Origin: Bifidobacterium asteroides DSM 20089
GTDB lineage: Bacteria > Actinomycetota > Actinomycetes > Actinomycetales > Bifidobacteriaceae
Assembly: GCF_002715865.1 (NCBI RefSeq)
Contig: NZ_CP017696.1
Location: forward strand, 372,001 to 436,000
DNA: 64,000 nucleotides
Direction of reading: 5' to 3'
The position numbers were made by a program, and so were the translations under genes. The notes below the pieces were generated by a model. The model had not been told where the DNA came from. It did no database searches and was given only the letters and a program-made list of their open reading frames with translations. The first letter of the stretch is position 1. Each line of letters begins with the position of its first letter. This document shows, one piece after another, positions 17,674-27,100 of the stretch.

Positions 17674-20097
17674 TCAACCGCGAATCAGCGCCAGTGTCAG
17701 CAGGTCAGGGGTGGGACCTTCGTCTCCGGCTTGGACCTGTACTCTGACGGCCCGGTCGGGCAGGGCGTCCAATCCACGACCGGTCAGGGGGTAGTGGTCC
17801 AGTATTCTGCCGTTCTCGTGGCTTCTTACGGGCTCGCCCAATTCCAGGCCTTCCGTCCGTAAGGAGTAGGGTGCGGCGCTGTCCTGGTCCCGCATGGTCA
17901 CCTCCAGCATTGTCGCTCCGCCGGTGGCATCTCGCAGACGGTATGAGAAGCAGCCCCCAGCCAGGGCGTGACGGGTGTTGATTCCCTCAATCAGCTCCTG
18001 CCGGTCATTCCTGCCCTGATACTCGTGGTCGATTTCGGACTGCTGGGACCCGCAGTCCACCCGGTCGCAGACCTGCAGCTCGTGGGCCTGTTCCTGTACA
18101 TCGACTTCTTCCAGTGCCCGGTGAACACGGTCCTTATTGCCATCCTGCGCCCAGGGCAGGTAGACCGAGTATCGGGAGGCCTCGATGGAGGTGAAGGGGA
18201 CCAGCAGCAGGCGTGAATCGGTCCACCCTTGTTTTCCCTCCATGGGTCGGGAGACGGCCACCTCTATGGCACCGTCATCCTGGGGGTGGGGCAGCAGGAA
18301 GTCCTGGGGCTCTCCCTGGAGCACGGGCAGGTCGCCCAGCGGACGCAGTGGGCCGGAAGCGATGTGCCCGGCACGGGAGTCGTCAGCCTTAAGACCTATC
18401 AGGTCGGCATCGTCGCTGCGGGCGGCCATGACCTTGACGCCGCGCAGCAGGCTGACCCAGTCCGAACCGTCCGGCAGGGGCTCTGCAGTCACCCGGACCC
18501 GGTGGCACAGCTCCAGGCTCACTCGGCCGGTCCAGGTCAGATGCAGGTGGTCGAAGCGGGGGTTGCCTTCCGAATCGGGCTTCGCCGGCTCGACGGTCAT
18601 GTTCGCCTGGCCTTGCGCGATCCGGTAATCGGCATCCTCCACCCACCAGGGATGGCGTATGTCGAGGTCCAGGGTCTGCTGGCTTTGGTCGTCGGCCTCC
18701 AAATCGATTCGGCCCAGGTTGGTGGTCCCGGGGCCGGGAGCGTAGGCCAGGCTGACCCGCAGCCCGCGCTGGGACCAGTCCAGGCTGGCGGGGATGAAGA
18801 GGTTGACCGCCAGGGACTCGGATTCCTGGCCGGGATCCTTTCCGGGTCGGCGCTCGAAGATCATGGCACCGTAGCGGGCGTGGTTTTCCAGGCCGGTGCC
18901 CACGCAGCACCAGAAGGAACGCTGGGCGCTGGAATAGACCCGATAGTGCCGGGGTCGCATGGGGGTGAAGTAGACGAAGCCGTGCTCGCGGATGCCCACC
19001 GTGGAGACCAGGTGGTTGACCAGGACCCGCTCATAGAAGTCCAGGTAGCGGGCCTGTCCGGTGCGGTCGTAGAGGCGCAGGGCCAGCTTGGCCATGTTGT
19101 AGCTGTTGCAGGTCTCCAGGCCCTCGCGGGAGGTGACCATGGCCGAGAAGTCGTCCGGCGGATTGAAATGCTCGGAGATGGAGTGGGCCCCTATGGAGAC
19201 CGTGCGCTTGTCCACCACCCCATGCCAGAAGGTGTCCACGGCTGTGCGGAAGGCTTGGTCTCCGGTGATCTCGGCCAGGCGCTCGTAGCCCAGGACCTTG
19301 GGTATCTGCGTATTGGCGTGCAGGCCGGTCAGCTGGTCCTTGCCGACGGCCAGCGGCTCGAAGAAGGGACGGTCGGTCAGGCGACGGGCCTGGCGAAGAT
19401 AGCGGTCCTTCCCGGTCAGCTGATAGAGGCGGGCGAAGGCCTCGTTCAGGCCCCCGTACTCGCAGGTCAGCATGGTTTGGAAATCCTGTTCGTCGATATT
19501 GTCCGCCAGGTCGCACCACCAGTCGGCCAGGCGCAAGACCATGACGCGGGCCATTTCGGATGCGCCCTTGGTTTGGAAGGACTGCCAGCAGTCCAGCAGG
19601 CCGGCGAAGAGCTTGTGCAGATTGTAGAGGGGCACCCAGGAGCCCAGCAGATCGAAGGACTGGGCCTGAACGTGACCCTCCCGCAGGTTCCGGAAGAGCT
19701 CGGCGCTGTGAGGCATGCCGCCCAGGAAGCCGTCGCCCGAGGCCTCCTGGCACTCGAGCAGGCCGGTCAGCATGCGGGTGGCGCGCTCCAGGAAGGGCCA
19801 GGTTTGCAGACTCTGCCAGTAGGCCGCAAGTCCGGACAGGTAGTGGCCGCCGATGTGGCCGTCCAGACCCATGGATTCCCAGTTGGGGTATGGATCCGCT
19901 GTGGCGGTTAGGCCTGCCTCGCGCCGGTAGGGGGCCAGAAGGCGATCGGGATCCAGGCTCAACAGGTAGTCCGCGCCGGCCTGCTGTGCATCGGCGTAGA
20001 TGCTGCCGGGGGTCAGGCGGACCTGCGATGGGTTGAAGCGGGCATCCGGCCCAGTATGGTCCTGCACGGACTGGGATTGATGGCGCGCGTCGGTCAT
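17674..20097 (-). CDS. Beta-L-arabinofuranosidase-like glycoside hydrolase (GH127/GH146, DUF1680)
   Basis: 807-aa cytoplasmic enzyme without a signal peptide, predicted to release beta-L-arabinofuranose from plant glycans or hydroxyproline-linked arabino-oligosaccharides. An AAGGAGG ribosome site lies just before the ATG. The family signature GLDGHIGGHYLSGLAAYWQS is near residues 77-100. The zinc set of characterised GH127 enzymes (Glu-x-Cys plus Cys-Cys) is visible as E328-C330 and C397-C398, so the metal-cysteine catalytic machinery looks intact; E309 in SEHF is a candidate acid/base. It is longer than the 658-aa HypBA1 of B. longum, with extra beta-rich C-terminal sequence as in GH146-like members, so exact specificity is uncertain. 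It is the only metabolic gene within the RCC1 array and has no transporter beside it. Confidence 0.85.
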   Translation of the reverse strand: MTDARHQSQSVQDHTGPDARFNPSQVRLTPGSIYADAQQAGADYLLSLDPDRLLAPYRREAGLTATADPYPNWESMGLDGHIGGHYLSGLAAYWQSLQTWPFLERATRMLTGLLECQEASGDGFLGGMPHSAELFRNLREGHVQAQSFDLLGSWVPLYNLHKLFAGLLDCWQSFQTKGASEMARVMVLRLADWWCDLADNIDEQDFQTMLTCEYGGLNEAFARLYQLTGKDRYLRQARRLTDRPFFEPLAVGKDQLTGLHANTQIPKVLGYERLAEITGDQAFRTAVDTFWHGVVDKRTVSIGAHSISEHFNPPDDFSAMVTSREGLETCNSYNMAKLALRLYDRTGQARYLDFYERVLVNHLVSTVGIREHGFVYFTPMRPRHYRVYSSAQRSFWCCVGTGLENHARYGAMIFERRPGKDPGQESESLAVNLFIPASLDWSQRGLRVSLAYAPGPGTTNLGRIDLEADDQSQQTLDLDIRHPWWVEDADYRIAQGQANMTVEPAKPDSEGNPRFDHLHLTWTGRVSLELCHRVRVTAEPLPDGSDWVSLLRGVKVMAARSDDADLIGLKADDSRAGHIASGPLRPLGDLPVLQGEPQDFLLPHPQDDGAIEVAVSRPMEGKQGWTDSRLLLVPFTSIEASRYSVYLPWAQDGNKDRVHRALEEVDVQEQAHELQVCDRVDCGSQQSEIDHEYQGRNDRQELIEGINTRHALAGGCFSYRLRDATGGATMLEVTMRDQDSAAPYSLRTEGLELGEPVRSHENGRILDHYPLTGRGLDALPDRAVRVQVQAGDEGPTPDLLTLALIRG

Positions 20098-20165
20098 GGC
20101 TCCTCCTTGTAGTGCCGTTCGGACAGGTCTGCGATGGCTGAGTCGGCGGCATTGCTGATGATAAT

Positions 20166-20177
20166 TGTAGCGCTACA
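20166..20177. promoter_or_regulatory. LacI-type operator TGTAGCGCTACA
   Basis: Perfect 12-bp palindrome with central CG, typical of LacI-family operators, 69 nt upstream of the glycosidase start. On the coding strand TGGACA lies just upstream and AT-rich sequence downstream, so the operator falls within the likely promoter. The LacI product of 16640 is the obvious candidate ligand. Confidence 0.75.
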
Positions 20178-20237
20178 TATATTGTCCATTCCAGCATTGC
20201 CGCCATGCGATGCCAAACCCGTCTGGCAGAAGAATAT

Positions 20238-20317
20238 GGGTGGCCCCGTTGCGTTGGGGGAGTTGGGGCCACCCGTGTGGTCCGGGCCTGTGTTTGGGGA
20301 TAGTGATAACCCGGACC
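20238..20317 (-). terminator. Dual stem-loop 3' module of RCC1-E
   Basis: Proximal hairpin 20279-20317 (GGTCCGGG with CCCGGACC, perfect 8 bp). Distal hairpin 20238-20274 (GGGTGGCCCC with GGGGCCACCC, perfect 10 bp). Transcript loops contain AUCCCCAAAC and CCCCCAACG. Confidence 0.75.
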
Positions 20318-20337
20318 TGCTTACACGAGGGAAGTCT

Positions 20338-23300
20338 TTATTGTTGTCGGCTGAGGGTTTCCAGCCGGTGGCGCCTGGCTGCTGCGGCGCATGCGAAAGC
20401 GAGCAGCCCGGCGATCAGCAGGGGGACCAGGCCGCCTCCGCCGGCCCTAGGCAACACGCTGATGGAGTTGTATCGATACGTGTTGCTGGTGTCGGGGGTC
20501 TGGTCTGCTCCGCTCAGCCTCCATTCGATGGTGACGGTTGATATGCCGGGCATATGCGCCGGCGTGGCAACCGTCCAGGTGCCATCGGGGTTCCTGGTCA
20601 GGTCGGAGACTTCAATATTGTCGAACAGGACATGCGTGGGGATGCCTAGTTCGGGGAAGTTGTCCTTGGCTGGACTGGCGGACCAGGTGTCGCCGGTGTC
20701 GCGGCCCAGCTGGCCCTTGGCGTTGTCCCCCCAGCTGTAGAGGTTGCCGTCAGATCCCAGGGCCAGGCAGTACGATGCACCTGCGCTGGCCTGGGTGAAG
20801 GTGATCCCTGCCGGGGTATCCACCTTGTTGGGCCTGCCTGCCGAGGTTTTGCCGCTGTCGCCCCAGGTGTACAGGCTGCCATCGGAACCCAAGGCGATGG
20901 AATGCTTGCCTCCTGCGCTGGCCTGGGTGAAGGTGACGCCTGCCGGGGTGTCGGCTTTGCCGGGCTTGTCTGCGGGAGTGATGTTGGTGTCGCGGCCCAG
21001 GCGTCCGTTGGCGGTGTCGCCCCAGGTGTAGATGCTGCCGTCGTCGCTTACGGCCACGGAGTGGCTTTCGCCTGCGCTGGCTTGGGTGAAGGTGATGCCT
21101 GCTGGGGTGTCGGCTTTGCCGGGCTTGTCTGCGGGGGTGCTGGTGGTGCTGCGACCGAGTTCGCCGTGGGTGTTGTCGCCCCAGGTGTAGACGTCGCCTT
21201 GCGTGTCCACGGCTACCGTGTGGCCCTGGCCCGCACTGACACTGGTGAAAGTAACATCTGCCGGGGTGTCGGCTTTGCCGGGCTTGTCTGCGGGGTTGTT
21301 GCTGGTGACGGTACGGCCCAGCTGCCCAGCGCTGTTGTCGCCCCAGGTGTAGATGTTGCCATCCGAGCTTAGGGCTACGACATGGGATCCGCCTGCGCTT
21401 GCCTGGACGAAGGTGATGCCTGCCGGGGCCTCAACCTTGTGGGGCCTGTTGGCTGGGTTGTTGCTGGTGACGGTACGGCCCAGCTGGCCTCGGCTGTTGT
21501 CGCCCCAGCTGTAGAGGCTGCCATCCGAGGCCAGGGCCACGGAAAATCCGTAGCCTGCGCTGACATGGACGAAGGTGACGCCTGCAGGAGCCTCCGCCTT
21601 GCTTGGATGACTGTCCGGCTTGTCAGCGGTGTCACGGCCCAACTGACCGTGGGAGTTGTCTCCCCAGGTGTAGAGGCTGCCGTCGGAGCCCACGGCTGCG
21701 GAATGGAGGTCTCCTCCGTCAGCCTGGCTGATGCGGATGCCGCGTGCTGGCGGTGGAGTCAGCGTGACGGTCTGGCCGCCTGACTCGGGCCCGTTGTCCT
21801 TGTCGAGCTTCCACCTGTTGCTTTCAGCACTGCTCCAGTGGGCGGTCAGAGTCACCTTGTCGGTGACCGGCCTGCTGAAGTCATAGGCTGTGTCGCCGAT
21901 GAACCAGCCGTCGAACAGGTGTTTATCCTTGGTTGGATCCTTGGCGGGGGGTTTCAGTCGGTTTCCCTCAGTGACGATTTGGAAACCGAACCCAGTGCCA
22001 CCGTCGGGGTCGAAAACGATGAGATAATTGCCTAGGTACCTGTAGGACAAGTGTGCGTCTGGACGCTCGCCGTTCATCCTCCAGGTGATGACTGTATCTA
22101 CTCTGCCATGGTCATGTGGGGGCGTGGTGACGCTCCAGGTGCCGTCCGAGTTGGGGTCGAGGTTGGTTCCGGGTGTACCGCTGAAACTCACGTCAACGGG
22201 CTTGGGATCCTCGGGGAATGCGACCATGCCGGGGCTGCTGTCGTACTTGCCGCTGGTGGGGCGTCCCAGTTCGCCATACTTGTTTTGTCCCCAGCTGTAC
22301 AGGTTACCGTCGGAGCCGATGGCCAGGGAGTGGGAATAGCCGGCGCTGACCTCGGTGAATTGTGCGACACCTGCTGGTGTAGGCACTTTGCCCGGCTTGA
22401 CGTCGTATTTGGCTGACCCGGTGTCGCGGCCCAGCTGTTTGCAATCGTTTAGTCCCCAGCTGTAGAGGTTGCCATCCGAACCCAAAGCCAGGGAATGCCT
22501 GTGTTCTGCGCTGACCTTGGTGAACTTCGTGACGCCTGCCGGCATGGTCACCTTGCGCGGTGTGCGGTCTTGTCTCGCCGGGGCGGTGTTGCGTCCTAGC
22601 TGGCCATATTCGTTCCATCCCCAGCTGTAGAGACTGCCATCTGAGCTGGTGGCCAGGGATGTCCACTCTCCAGCCTTGATCCAAGTGAATTTCTTGACGC
22701 CTGCCGGCATGGTCATCTTGCGCGGTGAACGGTCACGGAAGGGATATCCGCCGGCGTAGCGTCCCAGCTCGTCATAAGTGTTGTCGCCCCAGCTGTAAAG
22801 GTCACCGTCCGAGTCCAGAGCCATGGAGTAGAAGGTTCCTGCGCTGATTTGAGTGATTTTTGTGATGCCCTTCGGCAAGTTCACCTTGCCTGGCTTGACG
22901 TCGTATATGGCAGAACCCGTGTCACGTCCAAGTTCGCCGTACTTGTTTTCTCCCCAGCTGTAGAGGTTGCCGTCTGATCCCAAGGCCAGGGAATGCCATT
23001 TGCCTGCACATGCTTGGGTGAAGTGGACGCCGGCCGGTGGAGTGACCAGCTTCGGCTGATTGTCTATCTGGGGGTTGTCTTTTGGTGTTGTGCTGACAGT
23101 TTCGCGTCCCAGTTCTCCGTCGGCATTGTTCCCCCAGCTGTAGAGATTGCCGTCTGAACCGATGGCCAGGAAATGGGTGTAGCCTGTGCTGACCTGGGTG
23201 AAGTGGACGCCGGTCGGCGGGTTGACCAGGCTTGGCGTGCGCTTTTCGTCTTCAGGAGTCCCCAATTTGTAGTTGTTGTCTCCCCACCTGTAGAGGTTGC

Positions 23301-23859
23301 CGTCCGAGGCTATGGCCTGGGAGCCTTCTTCTTTTGCTGGGACGATGTGGCTGAAGCGTATGTCTGGTGTGGTGGGCGGGGTCAGGGTGATCCTGGTGTA
23401 TTCTGTGGCTTTCCCTGAGGTGGGGGAGAGGCTCCAGGCGCTGGTGCCCTTGGTCCAGTGGGCGGTCAGGGTGAGGTCTGTGGTGACGGGCTGGGTGAAG
23501 TCGTAGGCGACCTTGGAGTCGCCCTTGGCGTCTTTGGTGAACCAGCCGTCGAACAGGTAGCCGTCCTTGGTCGGGTCTTGCGCGGGTCGATTGGCCTGGG
23601 TGCCTTCGGCAATGGTTTGTGAGTCGACACTGCTGCCGTTGTCGCTGTCGAAGACGACCTGGTATGAAGTTGAACCTGCCTGAGCTCGACCGGCTACTGT
23701 GCTGACGGATGCGTCTGTTTGCTGGGCCGGGCTGATAGGTTTCGCGATGGCGTCGGCCGCAGTGAGCCCGCCGATGATCATGCTGGCTGGAAGAATGACG
23801 ATAACCTTCAAAAGGTCTACAACAATGGCTGACCGGGAAGACGCGTCCGGATGGCACAT
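20338..23859 (-). CDS. RCC1-E: RCC1/InlB-repeat cell-wall protein, LPRAG
   Basis: Predicted secreted, wall-anchored, 1173 aa. I favour ATG at 23859 (MCHPDASSRS) because GAAAGGGG lies about 12 nt upstream and paralogues start at the equivalent place; an in-frame ATG at 23913 is less likely. Signal peptide 1-36, with a short linker lacking any Gly tract. The layout is InlB repeat (about 70-140), first RCC1 propeller (150-540) of LALGSDGNLYSWG-type blades, second InlB repeat (about 600-670), second propeller (about 690-1080), then a pre-anchor module. It ends LPRAG-GGG, a hydrophobic segment and ARRHR. With F, G, H and I it forms a subfamily in which both halves carry true RCC1 blades, unlike A-D whose first half is degenerate. 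Confidence 0.87.
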   Translation of the reverse strand: MCHPDASSRSAIVVDLLKVIVILPASMIIGGLTAADAIAKPISPAQQTDASVSTVAGRAQAGSTSYQVVFDSDNGSSVDSQTIAEGTQANRPAQDPTKDGYLFDGWFTKDAKGDSKVAYDFTQPVTTDLTLTAHWTKGTSAWSLSPTSGKATEYTRITLTPPTTPDIRFSHIVPAKEEGSQAIASDGNLYRWGDNNYKLGTPEDEKRTPSLVNPPTGVHFTQVSTGYTHFLAIGSDGNLYSWGNNADGELGRETVSTTPKDNPQIDNQPKLVTPPAGVHFTQACAGKWHSLALGSDGNLYSWGENKYGELGRDTGSAIYDVKPGKVNLPKGITKITQISAGTFYSMALDSDGDLYSWGDNTYDELGRYAGGYPFRDRSPRKMTMPAGVKKFTWIKAGEWTSLATSSDGSLYSWGWNEYGQLGRNTAPARQDRTPRKVTMPAGVTKFTKVSAEHRHSLALGSDGNLYSWGLNDCKQLGRDTGSAKYDVKPGKVPTPAGVAQFTEVSAGYSHSLAIGSDGNLYSWGQNKYGELGRPTSGKYDSSPGMVAFPEDPKPVDVSFSGTPGTNLDPNSDGTWSVTTPPHDHGRVDTVITWRMNGERPDAHLSYRYLGNYLIVFDPDGGTGFGFQIVTEGNRLKPPAKDPTKDKHLFDGWFIGDTAYDFSRPVTDKVTLTAHWSSAESNRWKLDKDNGPESGGQTVTLTPPPARGIRISQADGGDLHSAAVGSDGSLYTWGDNSHGQLGRDTADKPDSHPSKAEAPAGVTFVHVSAGYGFSVALASDGSLYSWGDNSRGQLGRTVTSNNPANRPHKVEAPAGITFVQASAGGSHVVALSSDGNIYTWGDNSAGQLGRTVTSNNPADKPGKADTPADVTFTSVSAGQGHTVAVDTQGDVYTWGDNTHGELGRSTTSTPADKPGKADTPAGITFTQASAGESHSVAVSDDGSIYTWGDTANGRLGRDTNITPADKPGKADTPAGVTFTQASAGGKHSIALGSDGSLYTWGDSGKTSAGRPNKVDTPAGITFTQASAGASYCLALGSDGNLYSWGDNAKGQLGRDTGDTWSASPAKDNFPELGIPTHVLFDNIEVSDLTRNPDGTWTVATPAHMPGISTVTIEWRLSGADQTPDTSNTYRYNSISVLPRAGGGGLVPLLIAGLLAFACAAAARRHRLETLSRQQ

Positions 23860-23894
23860 GATCGCTACAAACCCCTTTCCCAAGGTAAGGCGGT

Positions 23895-23927
23895 CCGATG
23901 ATGAAAACCCCAAGTTTTTTCATCGGC
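23895..23927 (-). promoter_or_regulatory. 5' leader hairpin of RCC1-E with loop CUUGGGG
   Basis: CCGATGA and TCATCGG arms with an A/T-rich upper stem present CCCCAAG on the plus strand, which is CUUGGGG in the RCC1-E transcript, about 45 nt upstream of the start. The loop is complementary to the CCCCAAG loops of the family's 3' hairpins. A similar but weaker arrangement precedes RCC1-F near 27890-27925. Confidence 0.45.
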
Positions 23928-24080
23928 TGCATGCCGGGTACGTTCCCGGTTGCTAAAAAGTACGCTAGCATGCAGGTTCGGGTCTGAAGGGGAGCAACAC
24001 TCGGTTAAAACGGATAAAAAATATTATGTCAAGTTGAGATACGGATATTTTCCTCTAGGCGCAGAGATGAAAATGAAAAT

Positions 24081-24153
24081 GGGCGGCTCCCTGATGTTGG
24101 GGGGTGCGGAGCCGCCCATCATGGCCGGGCCGTTCTTGGGATGCGGCCCGGCC
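24081..24153 (-). terminator. Dual stem-loop 3' module of RCC1-F
   Basis: Proximal hairpin 24123-24153 (GGCCGGGCC with GGCCCGGCC). Distal hairpin 24081-24117 (GGGCGGCTCC with GGAGCCGCCC, perfect 10 bp). Transcript loops contain AUCCCAAG and CCCCCCAACA. Confidence 0.75.
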
Positions 24154-24155
24154 GT

Positions 24156-27100
24156 TTACTCGAGCGAAGTGAATTCGTGCCTGTGGCGTCTGGCTGCCAG
24201 GGCGCCGGCGGCGGCAAGCAGTCCTGAGGCGAGCAGGAGGAGTACCCCCGTGTTGCCTGTGAGGGGCAGGATGCCTTTGAAGGTGTAGCTGAGGTGGGTC
24301 GGGGTCTGGTTGGCGGCCCCCAGGGACCAGTCCACGATCACATCAGACAGTCCCGGATTGTGGACTGGCGTGGCTAGAGTGACTGACCCGTCCGCGTTCT
24401 GCCGCAGGCTGTTGGCTGCCGTCTGGTCGAACCTGACGCCGGTAATCAGCGGCGGCGGATATAGCGCCACCAGCGTCGGCGTAATGGTCTTCGTGCCGTT
24501 GTTGCTGCCGGTGCCGAGTTGCCCACGGTAGTTGTATCCCCAGCTGTAGCTCTTGCCGTCCTGACCGATGGCCAGGGAACAAGCCGATCCTGCGCTGATC
24601 CGCGCGACCGCGAACCCCTTGCCTGCGTTGTCCTGGCCTGCGGGGAGTGACACTTGTGAGGGGACGAGCAGCTCGGAGGTGCCCTGGTTGCTGCCCAACT
24701 GATCAAAGGTGTTTTCTCCCCATCCCCAGGCTGTGCCGCTCTGGTCGATAGCCAGCGAATATGTGGCTCCGGCGATGATTTGGGCGGCCTGGAATGCCTG
24801 GCTGGCATCGGCAGGGTTTTTTACCTGCGTGGGTGTGGACCGGTCGGTCAGCGTGCCATCGCCGATCTGGCCCGATGTGTTCCTTCCCCATGCCCAGGCT
24901 GTGCCGTCCTGGCCGATGGCCAGCGCGTGGAGTTCGCCCACGCTGATCATCCTGGCCTTAAAGGTCTTGCTGGCGTTCTTGGGATCGGGCACGGGGGCCG
25001 GGTCGGCGGCATATGCGGTGCTGTATTTTCCTGTGCTTTGGCCGTTGCCGAACTGTCCGTGGTTGTTGTATCCCCAGGTGTATACGTTGCCGTCGGCGTC
25101 CAGGGCCATGAGGAAGCTGTATCTTGCGCTTACCTGGACCGCCTTCAGCCCCTTGTCGGAGCCGCTGGGATCCTTGGCCAGGGCCGGTGTCAGTTTGGGC
25201 GCGCTATAGGTGTCCTGGTCCTTGGTTTCGCTGCCCCAGACGTAGACGCGCCCATTCAGGTCGATGGCTGCCGAATCGGTGAAGCCGGCGGTCACCTGGG
25301 TGGCCTTGAAGGGTTGTCCGTCTGGGCCCTTGACGGGCTGTGGCTTGGAGTGGTCTTGCCTGCTGCCGTCGCCAAGCTGGCCATATTGATTTTGTCCCCA
25401 GCTGTAGACGGTCTGGTCGGAGCCGATGGCCAGCACGTGGGTTCCGCCTGCGGCGACCTGCGTGTAGGTGAACCCGGTAGCTGCGCCGTCAGGCAGGGGG
25501 ACCTTGGTCGGCGCGTACTGTGTGGCCGTCGTACTCGGATCCTGGCCCAGCTGCCCGTAGTCGTTGCCGCCCCAGGCGTAGGCATTCCCATCGCTGGTCA
25601 CCCCTATAGAAAAACCGGCAAAATTATCGCTGGCGCTTATCTGGTTGAAGCGGATGCCCCGGCTGGTTTTGGGCGGGGTGATGGTCACCTGCTGGCCGCC
25701 TTGGGCATCGCCATTATTCGGGCTGATCGCCCAGCTGCCGATGTCTGCAGGGCTCCAATGGGCGACCAGGGTAATGCTGCTGGTGACGGGCTGGCTGAAG
25801 TCATAAGCCACCTTGGATTCGCCTTTTGAGTCCTTGAGGAACCAGCCGTCGAACAGGCAGCCGTCTTTGGTCGGGTCTGCGATCGGGCGTGTGGCCTGCC
25901 TGCCTTCGGTGACGGACTGGGGTCCGGGCATGCCCGAGGGTGCTGTAGGGGAGTCACTGTCGGAAGAGAAAGTGACATGGTAGGCGTTCATGTATCGGTA
26001 GGTCAGGTGGGTGTCGGGCTGCTGGCCGTTCATGCCCCAGATGATGGTGACATCGGTCTTGCCTGCTGCATGCTGGGGCGTGGTGACGCTCCAGGTGCCG
26101 TTCGACTCGGCGATGAGGTTGGTGCCGGGCGTCCCGCCGAAGCTGACGCTGACGGGTCTGGGATCCTCGGGGAATGTGACTGTGCCGGGGTCGGCGTCAG
26201 AATGACCAGTGGTCGTGCGTCCCAACTGGCTTCGGCTGTTGTCTCCCCAGCTGTAGAGGTTGCCGTCCGAGCCTAGGATCAGGGAGGAGGTATTTTCTGC
26301 GTTGATCTGGATGCAGCTGATGCCTGCCGGCAGGGATACTTTGCCCGGTGTGGCATTTCTCAAGCTGTTGGCGTCGCGTCCCAGCTGGCCGAATTTGTTG
26401 CTTCCCCAGCTGTAGAGGTTGCCGTCCGAGCCTACGGCCAGGGTGTGTTGGTTTCCTGCGCCGAACTGGGTGAATCTCGTGACGCCTGGGGGCAGCGTCA
26501 CTTTGCCTGGATCGATGTTTTGTGTTGGCGTGTCGGTATCTCGTCCCATCTGGCCGTAGCTGTTGTAACCCCAGCTGTAGAGGTTGCCGTCTGAGCCCAT
26601 GGCCAGAGAACACCATCCCTGTGCGGCAATCGCGGTGTATTTCGTAACGCCTTTCGGCAGGATCACTTTGTTCGGCAGGGTTCCTGGATTTTCGCTGTCG
26701 GTGTTGCGTCCGAGTTCGCCCTGAGTGTTGTCTCCCCAGCTGTAAATGTTGCCGTCCGAGCCAAGAGCCATGGAATAGAAGGTTCCCCCGCTGATCTGGG
26801 TGCAGGTGATGCCTGTCGGCATTGACACTCTGCCTGGCGTGGCGTCGTAGGTCGCTGATCCCGTGTCGCGTCCCAACTGGCCTCGGCTGTTGTCTCCCCA
26901 GCTGTAGAGGTTGCCGTCCGAGCCGATGGCCAGGGATTGCGAGTATCCGGCGGTGAACTGGGTGAAGTGGACGCCGGTCGGCGGGGTGACCAGGCCCGGT
27001 CTGTCAGCTGGCGTGATGGTGGTGCTGCGTCCCAGCTGCCCGTTGTCGTTTAGTCCCCAGCTGTAGAGGTTGCCGTCCGAGCCCATGGCCAGGGAAAGGC

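Noticed and set aside
18229-19911. 560-codon plus-strand open frame opposite the glycosidase gene
   Set aside because: It lacks a ribosome site and family motifs; the minus strand has the full GH127/146 signature. High GC creates such antisense frames.
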